This document shows positions 25,950 to 33,186 of a stretch of 64,000 nt of DNA, one piece after another. The notes beneath the pieces were generated by a model that was given only the letters and a program-made list of their open reading frames with translations, ran no database searches and was not told the DNA's origin. The translations under genes were made by a program, and so were the position numbers. Position 1 is the first letter of the stretch; every line of letters begins with the position of its first letter. The stretch comes from an uncultured Bacteroides sp. Its GTDB lineage: Bacteria; Bacteroidota; Bacteroidia; Bacteroidales; UBA932. The DNA lies in NCBI GenBank assembly GCA_945874355.1, contig CAMCGB010000003.1:140186-204185 (forward strand), in the 5' to 3' direction.

Positions 25950-25999
25950 TGCTTGCTATTGAAATTTCAAATATAGTAAAAAAATCGCAACTACTTAAT

Positions 26000-26007
26000 C
26001 AAATGTA
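26000..26007 (-). promoter_or_regulatory. -7 element of the restriction operon
   Basis: TACATTTG on the minus strand matches TAnnTTTG exactly and lies 50 bases before the SNF2 start codon. No clear -33 partner is visible. It diverges from the WYL-gene promoter across a gap of about 60 bases that holds an inverted repeat. Confidence 0.55.
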
Positions 26008-26037
26008 AGATAAGTCATAGATTATGAACTTTAGCTT

Positions 26038-26073
26038 TATAACTCTATCAATAATTGAGATAATAGAGTTATA
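26038..26073. promoter_or_regulatory. 11-bp inverted repeat operator between WYL and restriction operons
   Basis: TATAACTCTAT (26038-26048) is mirrored exactly by ATAGAGTTATA (26063-26073) with a 14-base centre. The right arm overlaps the WYL-gene -7 element, and the left arm lies about 30 bases upstream of the divergent -7 element. This is the layout expected for a dimeric repressor controlling both units, probably the WYL protein itself. Confidence 0.7.
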
Positions 26074-26077
26074 TTTG
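26070..26077 (+). promoter_or_regulatory. -7 element of the WYL regulator gene
   Basis: TATATTTG matches the consensus exactly, 45 bases before the WYL ATG. Four of its bases lie inside the right arm of the inverted repeat, so a bound regulator would block it. Confidence 0.6.
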
Positions 26078-26121
26078 AAAATCAATGCACATATATTATC
26101 CAACTACATTACGCGTCCAAA

Positions 26122-27021
26122 ATGGAACACGCTTCAATTGAGAGGGTTCTGCGTCTGATGCGCCTGATGGGAGGAAACATCAATTTCACCATAGAGGAGC
26201 TTGCGACAAAGCTGCAGACATCGGAAAGGACCATATACAGATATATCGACACCTTGAAGGAAGCCGGCTTCGTCGTGCAGAAGCTGCACGGAACGTATTA
26301 CCGTATAATGAAGATGCCAAGTACCTTAAAGGACCTGGAACGGCTCATTTATTTCTCCGAGGAAGAGGCCCGTGTGCTCACCGCACTGATAAACGGTCTG
26401 CACGAAAGCAATGTCCTCAAGGGGAACCTGTTCAGGAAACTGTCCGGGATCTATGACATGACGGATGTGGAGATGTACCACGATAACAGGAAGGCGGCAA
26501 TGAATGTCAAGCTGCTGGGAGAGGCCATCTCGAACAGGAAACAGGTCATTCTCAAGAACTACGAGTCAGCCCATTCCGGCACGGTCAGGGACCGGATGGT
26601 CGAGCCCTTCGACTTTACCGGTGAGTATGTCTCAGTCTGGGCATATGACCTGGAAGCAGAAGAGAACAGGCTGTTCAAGGTGACGCGGATAGATGACGTG
26701 CTTGATCTGGATTCCGGATGGCAGTATGAGGGACTCCACCGGAAAGGATACCTGGATGTGTTCCGGATGCAGAGTTTCGAGCAGATTCCCGTCAGGATAA
26801 GTATGACGCTGCGCGCCAAGAATCTGCTCCTGGAGGAGTTCCCGATGGCAATGGAGGACCTGCACGAAGAAGATGGCAATTGGATACTCGACACGAAGGT
26901 CAGCCGGCTGGAGGGTGTCGGAAGATTCGTAATAGGTCTTGCGGCTGATGTAAAGATCATCGACTCCCCTGCCCTTGAAGAATATGTACGCAATTATGTA
27001 AACAACTACTTGATTAACTGA
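26122..27021 (+). CDS. WYL-domain transcriptional regulator
   Basis: This 299-residue protein has an N-terminal HTH_11-type winged helix (FTIEELATKLQTSERTIYRYIDTL) and a WYL domain (about 130-215). The helix is followed by a charged linker, and the C-terminal region after the WYL domain is WCX-like. The family includes BrxR and CapW, which repress defence operons and sense DNA or nucleotide ligands. It diverges from the SNF2-DUF4391-Mod-Mod-Res operon across a palindrome that overlaps its own promoter. Control of that operon is therefore the likely job, inferred from layout. Confidence 0.9.
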   Translation: MEHASIERVLRLMRLMGGNINFTIEELATKLQTSERTIYRYIDTLKEAGFVVQKLHGTYYRIMKMPSTLKDLERLIYFSEEEARVLTALINGLHESNVLKGNLFRKLSGIYDMTDVEMYHDNRKAAMNVKLLGEAISNRKQVILKNYESAHSGTVRDRMVEPFDFTGEYVSVWAYDLEAEENRLFKVTRIDDVLDLDSGWQYEGLHRKGYLDVFRMQSFEQIPVRISMTLRAKNLLLEEFPMAMEDLHEEDGNWILDTKVSRLEGVGRFVIGLAADVKIIDSPALEEYVRNYVNNYLIN

Positions 27022-27027
27022 TATAAT

Positions 27028-27279
27028 ATGAATTCTGACGAACTGATACTGGCAAACGAAAGATGTGCTGCCGGACTTATTGAAGTTATCTACAACTCCT
27101 CGGAAAGTGTTGAAGAGCTTAGGAAGAGGTATTCGGAACTCGGCGAATGCGAGAAACTGGTGATTGCCAACTATGTCGCTGACCAGTTGGGAAGGGAGAA
27201 TGCTGACGTCGACCTTCTTGAAACCGGCCTTCAGAATGCCATCGACCTGTGGCAGATGAAAAAGGACAATATCCTGTAA
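27028..27279 (+). CDS. small acidic hypothetical protein
   Basis: This 83-residue helical, acidic protein starts 7 bases after the WYL stop and is probably in its operon. There is no membrane segment and no recognised domain. Such a partner could modulate the regulator or the nuclease, but nothing in the sequence shows it. Confidence 0.7.
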   Translation: MNSDELILANERCAAGLIEVIYNSSESVEELRKRYSELGECEKLVIANYVADQLGRENADVDLLETGLQNAIDLWQMKKDNIL

Positions 27280-27318
27280 GTTTGCTCTCCACTGACACTA
27301 TGTGTCAAATATCCGCTA

Positions 27319-27326
27319 TACCTTTG
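27319..27326 (+). promoter_or_regulatory. -7 element before the 27354 gene
   Basis: TACCTTTG is an exact match to the consensus and lies 28 bases before the ATG at 27354, so this small gene may have its own promoter. Confidence 0.45.
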
Positions 27327-27353
27327 GCCTCCAGTAGAACAATACACTTTAAC

Positions 27354-27617
27354 ATGGCCAAGGTGACGGATACGCTTTATGACAGTTTCGTGTCCTTCCT
27401 GAAAGAGCTGGGATGCGAACGTCAATTCAGGAACAATTTCTATTCCTACAACCGGTGTACGGCATTCTGCCGTGACATCTGGGACATTATGTGCGGGGAC
27501 GAATACTTCATCAACAGGGCATTCTGTTGGGAGGAGACCGAGCAGGGAAAGGAATATTGGAAAAGTATTTCGGAAAGTTGGGAGAAAAGATGCGGTACGC
27601 CCATTCAAAGAGTATAG
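27354..27617 (+). CDS. small hypothetical protein
   Basis: This 87-residue protein (start MAKVTDTLYDSFVSFLKELG) contains four cysteines, several tryptophans and aromatic residues and no membrane segment. I chose this start because a promoter element lies 28 bases upstream; a longer reading frame from 27249 would begin inside the previous gene. No family is recognised. Confidence 0.55.
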   Translation: MAKVTDTLYDSFVSFLKELGCERQFRNNFYSYNRCTAFCRDIWDIMCGDEYFINRAFCWEETEQGKEYWKSISESWEKRCGTPIQRV

Positions 27618-27908
27618 GCGGTCTACGTATGTCATCCGTATCCCACCTATACAAGACATTACCATCAGCAGTAAGTCCGTCCGCGGGCGAGATGCCATTG
27701 CACGAAAAAAGCGGGGGCTCCTCTCAACTGCAACGAAGGCTCTACCAAAGCCCGGATACAAAATGAGCATTGCCCACGCTAATGCGTAGGCGTTGTGCCC
27801 ATTGCTTTCCCGTATCCATTGAAAAGTTGGTAGATTTTCGTTGCCGGTAAACAATAGCAAAACGCTGTTATATGTCAGTGTCAGTAGATATCATACTACT
27901 TGCTTCCA
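27618..27908 (-). other. gene-free stretch, possibly transcribed on the minus strand
   Basis: I see no convincing gene here. On the minus strand an exact -7 element (TACCTTTG, 27909-27916) would start a transcript running left. That transcript could fold locally, for example the near-palindrome around GCCTACGC and GCGTGGGC. A long minus-strand reading frame (27231-27860) spans it but runs through the two small plus-strand genes and lacks protein-like composition. A non-coding RNA is possible. Confidence 0.35.
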
Positions 27909-27916
27909 CAAAGGTA
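27909..27916 (-). promoter_or_regulatory. minus-strand -7 element
   Basis: CAAAGGTA on the plus strand reads TACCTTTG on the minus strand, an exact consensus. No minus-strand gene starts soon after it, so it would drive a leader or non-coding transcript. Confidence 0.4.
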
Positions 27917-27933
27917 GACATTTTTTTCGAATA

Positions 27934-28071
27934 TGGCCGCAATTACGGCCACAATACGCACCGGGGTTGATGTCAGCCCCCGGTGCAGGATTCCCGTATA
28001 GGGAAGGCTCATTCCGGCTTTATGCCGATGTAACCGTACGCAATGTGAATTGCGTTGATTCAGATTCTGAA
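27934..28071 (+). repeat. array of six consecutive stem-loops
   Basis: Six inverted repeats follow each other almost without gaps: 27934-27951 (6-bp stem TGGCCG), 27958-27986 (9-bp GCACCGGGG), 27991-28005 (5-bp TTCCC), 28015-28027 (4-bp CGGC), 28038-28055 (7-bp ACGCAAT) and 28059-28071 (5-bp TTCAG). They end 60 bases before the gene at 28131. As DNA they could be a single-strand origin or primase-loading site; as RNA, a folded leader. No protein reading frame explains them. Confidence 0.6.
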
Positions 28072-28130
28072 TACTTCATACTGTCGCGGCAGGACCAGTT
28101 CAGTTTCAATCACTCATAAGCAATTAGCGT

Positions 28131-28424
28131 ATGAAAAAGACAATAACATCAGCAGAAGAACTTGTCCTCGAAAACAATACAACTGAGGCGAAGTTCGCGA
28201 ACCTTCTTACAGACCTCAGCAACATCAGAACTTCCGGCAAGAAGATCATTGCCCAATCCTGTCCGGATGTCCTGCGCGGCGAAGCCGACGACTTCGTCTA
28301 CGGCATCAACAGCGCCGCAGCAGCCGTGGCACACATTGCAGCACCGGGAGATTTTGAACGGAGCAACAGAATCCTGAAGTCTGCAGGTCTGGAGGACCTC
28401 GCTGAAGATCCAATCGAGGACTAG
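28131..28424 (+). CDS. small hypothetical protein
   Basis: This 97-residue protein is helical, Ala/Ser-rich and acidic at its end, with no membrane segment. The ATG follows the hairpin array and the gene is closed by a strong terminator 15 bases after its stop, so it forms its own unit. I recognise no family. Confidence 0.7.
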   Translation: MKKTITSAEELVLENNTTEAKFANLLTDLSNIRTSGKKIIAQSCPDVLRGEADDFVYGINSAAAAVAHIAAPGDFERSNRILKSAGLEDLAEDPIED

Positions 28425-28439
28425 TTCAATATGCATGCT

Positions 28440-28467
28440 GGAGGCGGACTTTCCGCCTCCTTTTCTT
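28440..28467 (+). terminator. intrinsic terminator
   Basis: GGAGGCGGA (28440-28448) pairs with TCCGCCTCC (28452-28460) around a 3-base loop and is followed by TTTTCTT. It ends the 28131 gene. Confidence 0.9.
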
Positions 28468-28480
28468 GATATTCCATCAG

Positions 28481-28498
28481 TTTTTCGTTAAATTTGCA
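28481..28498 (+). promoter_or_regulatory. promoter with TTTTTCGTTAAATTTGCA motif
   Basis: TAAATTTG inside this sequence matches the -7 consensus. The whole 18-base string is close to those at 40110-40126 (before rep) and 59924-59941 (before the 60044 regulator), which suggests a shared operator fused to the promoter. Confidence 0.5.
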
Positions 28499-28508
28499 TT
28501 GGTAAACC

Positions 28509-28715
28509 ATGCGTGCCCGACCCAGTTCCAGAGGTGGCACATCAGGTATGGACCCGTCTTGCGGCATTCTGTCCGCCAAGGCGAAGATGACATTTGGAAC
28601 CGGCAGCACGGGGTCTAGGCCGTGCGTCTGGTGTTCATCCGTCCCCAGTGAATTATACATACCGTCCTTTGCCAGGTGGCAGGACTTTGTCAAACCCAAA
28701 TCTGTTTTGCCATGA
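28509..28715 (+). CDS. uncertain small ORF coupled to a membrane peptide
   Basis: This 68-residue frame is rich in Ser, Gly, Pro and Lys and has three Cys. It starts 11 bases after the shared promoter motif, which is too close for a normal leader. Its TGA overlaps the ATG of the next small gene (ATGA), which favours real coupling. Composition is not strongly protein-like and no family is recognised, so it may equally be a leader region. Confidence 0.3.
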   Translation: MRARPSSRGGTSGMDPSCGILSAKAKMTFGTGSTGSRPCVWCSSVPSELYIPSFARWQDFVKPKSVLP

Positions 28716-28801
28716 TCAGGTTCATAAAGGGATTCTTCAAGATTCTCTGGAAAATGACTGTAGGACTTCTTGTCTACGTGATTTACGCCGTCACCGAGTA
28801 G
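28712..28801 (+). CDS. 29-residue membrane peptide
   Basis: The frame reads MIRFIKGFFKILWK and then a hydrophobic stretch (VGLLVYVIYAV) before TAG. A basic amphipathic start followed by one helix is the layout of small toxins of type I systems and of small membrane regulators. It begins inside the stop of the preceding frame. A hairpin (28827-28859) follows. Function is unknown. Confidence 0.4.
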   Translation: MIRFIKGFFKILWKMTVGLLVYVIYAVTE

Positions 28802-28826
28802 TCCGGCCAAAGTAATACAAAACAAG

Positions 28827-28859
28827 ACAGGTCTCCCCTATCAGGAAGACCCGTCCTTT
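28827..28859 (+). terminator. hairpin after the 29-residue peptide gene
   Basis: GAC-A-GGTCT pairs with AGACC-C-GTC (one mismatch inside), followed by CTTTCGTG. It is a weak terminator for the plus strand, and the minus-strand gene ending at 28878 converges on it. Confidence 0.4.
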
Positions 28860-28877
28860 CGTGTTCATACCTGAGGA

Positions 28878-29033
28878 TTACTTCACGCTTTCCTTGCGGT
28901 ATGCCTTGCCGAGTTTCTCAAGAACAAGAGTGGCCTTGCGCACTCTTGCACGTGCCGCCTTGTTGTCGACCTTGTCGATGTCGGCTGAAATCGCGGCCAC
29001 CTGGGCCTTGATCTGGTTGATGAGTTCTGTCAT
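28878..29033 (-). CDS. small histone H1-like (Hc1-type) protein
   Basis: This 51-residue protein starts MTELINQIKAQVAAISADID and continues with a Lys/Arg/Ala-rich stretch (KAARARVRKATLVLEKLGKAYRK). It resembles the short histone H1-like proteins of Bacteroidota, which bind DNA without sequence preference. It is too short for most automatic callers. It lies 29 bases after the DUF4906 gene on the same strand and may be read through from the fimbrial operon. Confidence 0.7.
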   Translation of the reverse strand: MTELINQIKAQVAAISADIDKVDNKAARARVRKATLVLEKLGKAYRKESVK

Positions 29034-29062
29034 GATTGTAATATGTTTGATTTATGGGTTGT

Positions 29063-32000
29063 TTACAGATTGAAACGGTTCCAGCTGTAGAGATTGAGGA
29101 ATTCGAACCCGACTACGTATGTTGCAGTGGCGGATGTGTAGTCGGAGTACTTTGTTGCCTGCGAGCTGACCGAATTGTCCTTGCCGCGGCTTGAGCCGTC
29201 AGGATTGGTCATCGAGGAGGTATCGGCATAGGTTCCCTTCGCCGTATGGGAGTAGAATGTGTAGTAGGATGCAGTCACCTTTCCGCTGTACTGCTGTATC
29301 TCTGTCTTTATCGGGACCCAGACCGAGTTGGCATTCTCGACGAAGATCGAGATGTAGTATGTCACGGATTCCGGCATCGCGAGTTGCGAGAAACGATTGC
29401 TCTTGAGGTTGATGGCGTTGGTGCAGTTCTCATGCCAGTAGGTCTTGTTGATGGCTGCGAACTTGCTCTCCACGGTGGACGCCCCGGGAAGGTCCACGCT
29501 CGCCGACTGCCCGCTCAAAGTGTACGAGTACTTGTAGGAGGTATTGTCCACCTCCGGTTCATACACGGTATACACTGTTGTTGTGGGACTGCCTGCTGTG
29601 TTGTAGTCCCAGCTGCAGGAGGACTTCCAGCCCATACCGACGACACACTTGAATGTGCAACCGAATGTGTTGCCGCTCATCTCGAGAAGCGGACGCTTTG
29701 TGGATGTGTTCCATCCGACCTTGAAGGTGACGGGGTCCGCGATGATGATGTTGTGCAGGTTGCGTCCTCCGTATCCGTCGTATGAAGCCACCTGGCTGTC
29801 CTTGTTGGCACTGACGGCTTCCGCCATCCGGGGACCGGTGTACCATCCTGCCCCGTTGTAGTAGTAGCCGTCCTGAGCCCATATATAGCTGTACGAAGCA
29901 TCCGACCCGGGAGTACCGTCGGATGAGACATACCCGCCGTTCAGGTCGCAGCAGTCATACCGGACAGCCCTGTCTCCCAAGGTACATATCCCCACATCTG
30001 CCCTGATGTAGCGGTTCGGGATGGAGAGGTCCTCGCTCATTGCACATATGCCCTTGTCGGTATCCATCACATAGATTCTGCATTCCTGGCCGTCGACTGT
30101 GGCAGGGGTGCCTGATGTGTTCCTCAGGGTCATTGAACAGCCGTCGCAGAAGTACGGTTGCTCGATCGACGTCCTCGAGCCGGGGACATAGCTGAATGCC
30201 GAATTCCCTCCCTTCTGGAAGAGCAGTGGCGTTGCATTGGAGAGGACCGGACTGATGATCGTTGAACGTAGCTTGCCGACAAGATAGACGTCGCACAGGA
30301 AATCTATGTACGACGGGTTATAAGCGGCGATGTATGTTTCACCTCCAAGGTTCCAGCCCTTCGATGACGGGAAGGTGTCAGCACTGCCGAGATAGAATTT
30401 CGGGGTTACGATGTCGTAGTCGGCATAGCAGGACACGGATTCGGCCTTTGCCGATGACAGTGTCACCTCGAACGGCGTATTGAACCCGCTGTGGTATCCG
30501 TCGAGGTGGTATCCCAGGGAAAGGGCCGAATTGATTGAGGCTGCGGAACCTGTGTTGCTCATCTTGAGTGTAAGGACAGCAGAAGGTCCGTCGTCCATTG
30601 TACCGCCCCAGGCGACATTTCCAGAGAAACAGCTGCCTGCTATCCTGTCGGAAATGGAGCCGGCCGTGCCTGTCATCTGTTCTGTCGGAGTTACCCTTGT
30701 GCCGATCGGAGAGAACAGCGACAGGTCAAACCCGTACTGTCCCCAGTCCTCCATAACGTTGAGATTATACCCGTCACGGTCGGTAAGGTATACGTACAGC
30801 TTGTCACCATTTCCGTTAACCACAGGATAGGGATAGCACTGGGGATCGGCTATCACTTCGCCGGGACGGGCCCTGCCACCGTCACCGATGACCATCAGAG
30901 GATAGTGTCCCACAAGGGAGCCGTCCTCTAGGGTGAAGTCCGTGACGAGGTTGCCGTCGGCATCGACCAGACAGAGGGTGTTGGACTCCTGGGTGGCATC
31001 GATGCACTTGATGGTGCAGAAGTAGTCCCCGGACGAATATGTGATCTCACCGGTCTCGAAGTCCGGGCTCGCATTTCCGTCTGCGCCGAACACTGCGAGG
31101 GAATGTCCCGGAAGGCCCTCCCCTATGAAGTCCTCGAGATAGCCGTTTATGCCCAGGCACAACAGGGAGCTCTCGCCGACATAGATGTTGTCCAAGCCGT
31201 GGAGTCCCAGTTCCACATAGGCCGAGCAGAGCGAACCGTTGTAGTCCACGTCTGGGTCAATCTTCCACGAGACGTTGTCGAGGTTCTTCGTAAGGCACAG
31301 GGCCACGCCCATATCCACGTTGCGTATGATGTCGAAGTTCGAGCAGTTGTCCTGCCCGAGGTATATCCTGTATGTGATGGTGCCGGAGAGCGCGAACCCG
31401 CTCTGGAACTCGCAGTCCACCTCGATATAGGTGCAAAGGTCAGCCACGGAGATATTTGACGGGGTCTTCTTCCACGGGTCGCTGTTCCCCGGAAGAAGGG
31501 TCCCCTGGCAGTTCTCCAAGGCATAGAAATACACCTCTCCTCCCGCATTGAGTGTCTGCAGGTCGGAAGACGAGGCATAGTCGCCGTCGGTGATCTCCGA
31601 TGTGGAAGTGACCTTGCTTCCGCCGTGGCCGTTCATCCGGAAAGGAGTGACGGCAGCAGCACCGTTGCAGAGCCTTACGGCAGTGACCCTGAGTCCCGCA
31701 AGGGCGTCGGTGTCGATGCGGAAACGTATCTTGCTGACCAGCCTCACGAGAGCTACAGGCAGTTGTACCAGAGAGCCGGACGGTGTGTAATCCTCCCGGC
31801 TCCAGACCATCGGAACACCGTGGCTGTTGAGAGTGCCGACATAGCCCGAAGCATCCATCTCCATCCTGTAGGAGAGAATGTCGGACTCCTTGTCCGGAGG
31901 GTCCATCCTGCCTACGTTGGCAACTGCGTAGACGTTATACGGGACATCCTTCGCGAGGAGGAAGGTCGCCACGGAAGGCGTGGTGATGTACTCCGAGGCG

Positions 32001-32227
32001 GCAAGGAGGCCGTCCCTGTAGAAGAAGATGTTGATGTCCTTCACATCACTCTCGCCGGAAGTCACAGAACTCCTTGTATCCACGTTATCCATACCCTGTA
32101 TAGAAGGAACAACCTGAACCTTCACCGTCTCCTCGCCCTCCCTGACACCGGGAAGGTCAACCTCGTGCAGTGTGCACGAGCTTATGGCTGCAAGAGCGGC
32201 AGCCATCAGTGTGATCTGTCTTTTCAT
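29063..32227 (-). CDS. DUF4906-type fimbrial lipoprotein
   Basis: This 1054-residue protein starts MKRQITLMAAALAAISSC, a lipoprotein signal with Cys18. Large proteins of this kind (DUF4906) end fimbrial operons in Bacteroidales and are proposed tip or adhesin subunits. The N-terminal part (about 40-330) resembles a fimbrillin fold; the rest is beta-rich and full of Tyr, Ser and Gly. The ATG at 32227 is chosen because it gives a proper signal peptide; a longer frame to 32374 would run into the preceding gene. It is the distal gene of the operon. Confidence 0.85.
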   Translation of the reverse strand: MKRQITLMAAALAAISSCTLHEVDLPGVREGEETVKVQVVPSIQGMDNVDTRSSVTSGESDVKDINIFFYRDGLLAASEYITTPSVATFLLAKDVPYNVYAVANVGRMDPPDKESDILSYRMEMDASGYVGTLNSHGVPMVWSREDYTPSGSLVQLPVALVRLVSKIRFRIDTDALAGLRVTAVRLCNGAAAVTPFRMNGHGGSKVTSTSEITDGDYASSSDLQTLNAGGEVYFYALENCQGTLLPGNSDPWKKTPSNISVADLCTYIEVDCEFQSGFALSGTITYRIYLGQDNCSNFDIIRNVDMGVALCLTKNLDNVSWKIDPDVDYNGSLCSAYVELGLHGLDNIYVGESSLLCLGINGYLEDFIGEGLPGHSLAVFGADGNASPDFETGEITYSSGDYFCTIKCIDATQESNTLCLVDADGNLVTDFTLEDGSLVGHYPLMVIGDGGRARPGEVIADPQCYPYPVVNGNGDKLYVYLTDRDGYNLNVMEDWGQYGFDLSLFSPIGTRVTPTEQMTGTAGSISDRIAGSCFSGNVAWGGTMDDGPSAVLTLKMSNTGSAASINSALSLGYHLDGYHSGFNTPFEVTLSSAKAESVSCYADYDIVTPKFYLGSADTFPSSKGWNLGGETYIAAYNPSYIDFLCDVYLVGKLRSTIISPVLSNATPLLFQKGGNSAFSYVPGSRTSIEQPYFCDGCSMTLRNTSGTPATVDGQECRIYVMDTDKGICAMSEDLSIPNRYIRADVGICTLGDRAVRYDCCDLNGGYVSSDGTPGSDASYSYIWAQDGYYYNGAGWYTGPRMAEAVSANKDSQVASYDGYGGRNLHNIIIADPVTFKVGWNTSTKRPLLEMSGNTFGCTFKCVVGMGWKSSCSWDYNTAGSPTTTVYTVYEPEVDNTSYKYSYTLSGQSASVDLPGASTVESKFAAINKTYWHENCTNAINLKSNRFSQLAMPESVTYYISIFVENANSVWVPIKTEIQQYSGKVTASYYTFYSHTAKGTYADTSSMTNPDGSSRGKDNSVSSQATKYSDYTSATATYVVGFEFLNLYSWNRFNL

Positions 32228-32255
32228 CGCTGTAATCTTGTTTGTTGATATTCTG

Positions 32256-33029
32256 TCAGAGCAGCTCGTCATAGACGAGTCCTTCCTCCCACGGGATGAC
32301 GGAGACGCTGACCTCGCCCGTGGCGTAGTCCACGCCGAGGAATATGTCGTCGAGGTCTTCGGCGCTCCAGTCATAGCCTGTGGACCTTATCATCCATCCG
32401 AGCTCGTAGGGGACGGTGTGTCCGTCGCGGCCGGTTATGTCCATCACAAGGGAGTCATCCCCCTGCCGCATCAGGCGGAAGTACCACACCCCGTCATCGG
32501 TCCTCCCGGGAGAATGGAGGAACGTGCCTCCGACAGGCTCAAGAGTATCCAGATCCAGTCCTGCCCATCTTCCCCTGACGGTGACTCCGAAACTGTCATC
32601 GGCATTTTCTATCCTCACCGCCACGGCGGCGTACTGCTTGTGAAGGGACACCCTGTCGGTGACCGTCTCCCCGTAGGCAGAAACATCGGCGCGGTAGGCA
32701 TAGAGCCTCGGGGCCTGCTCCCCTTCCCTGACCAGGACGGACATTCCGGAAATCGAAGACTCTCCCGGGTCGGAGTGCGCGCAGTAATGCACCATACCCC
32801 TCGGGACCTCCTCCTCGTGCGTGAGGGGGAATTCCTCCTCAGGCACATGGACCCCGAAGACGGACTCCCTGTCCGTCCAGCCCTTCAGGCATACCTGGTC
32901 GGTGTACCTCGAACAGGACGACAGGTCTATCTGCATCCAGCAGGGACAGCCGTCCCTGTCCTCCTTGACCGAGCAGGAGGAAGGGATAAGCAGCATCAGG
33001 GCTGCGGTGAATGGAAGTATTCTTTTCAT
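32256..33029 (-). CDS. FimB/Mfa2-family fimbrial anchor lipoprotein
   Basis: This 257-residue protein has a lipoprotein signal (LLIPSSC, Cys19). The start of the mature chain (DGCPCWMQIDLS) is typical of Mfa2/FimB proteins, which anchor type V fimbriae to the outer membrane and limit their length. The C-terminus ends GEVSVSVIPWEEGLVYDELL, a strand similar to the end of the fimbrillin upstream. A 157-base gap with GC-rich hairpins separates it from the fimbrillin gene and may reduce expression relative to the major subunit. Confidence 0.85.
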   Translation of the reverse strand: MKRILPFTAALMLLIPSSCSVKEDRDGCPCWMQIDLSSCSRYTDQVCLKGWTDRESVFGVHVPEEEFPLTHEEEVPRGMVHYCAHSDPGESSISGMSVLVREGEQAPRLYAYRADVSAYGETVTDRVSLHKQYAAVAVRIENADDSFGVTVRGRWAGLDLDTLEPVGGTFLHSPGRTDDGVWYFRLMRQGDDSLVMDITGRDGHTVPYELGWMIRSTGYDWSAEDLDDIFLGVDYATGEVSVSVIPWEEGLVYDELL

Positions 33030-33186
33030 TTCTGTTCCGTTTTGATGGTGCCCGTGAGGGGTGTCGCTCCCCGGTTTCTGCAGTGCCCGTCGGCACACTG
33101 CTTCCGCCCCGTCCTCCGGTCCGGGCATTGGGGCCCCAGCATCTCACGACGCCGGGACCGGATTTAATCATTATCGTTTATGAAAA

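Noticed and set aside
27231..27860. 209-codon minus-strand reading frame
   Set aside because: It spans two small plus-strand genes and a non-coding stretch. The minus-strand -7 element lies upstream, but the composition is not protein-like, so I prefer a non-coding explanation.
31103..33167. Several plus-strand reading frames of 100-330 codons across the fimbrial genes
   Set aside because: They are antisense shadows of the DUF4906 and Mfa2-like genes, caused by the GC-rich codon pattern.
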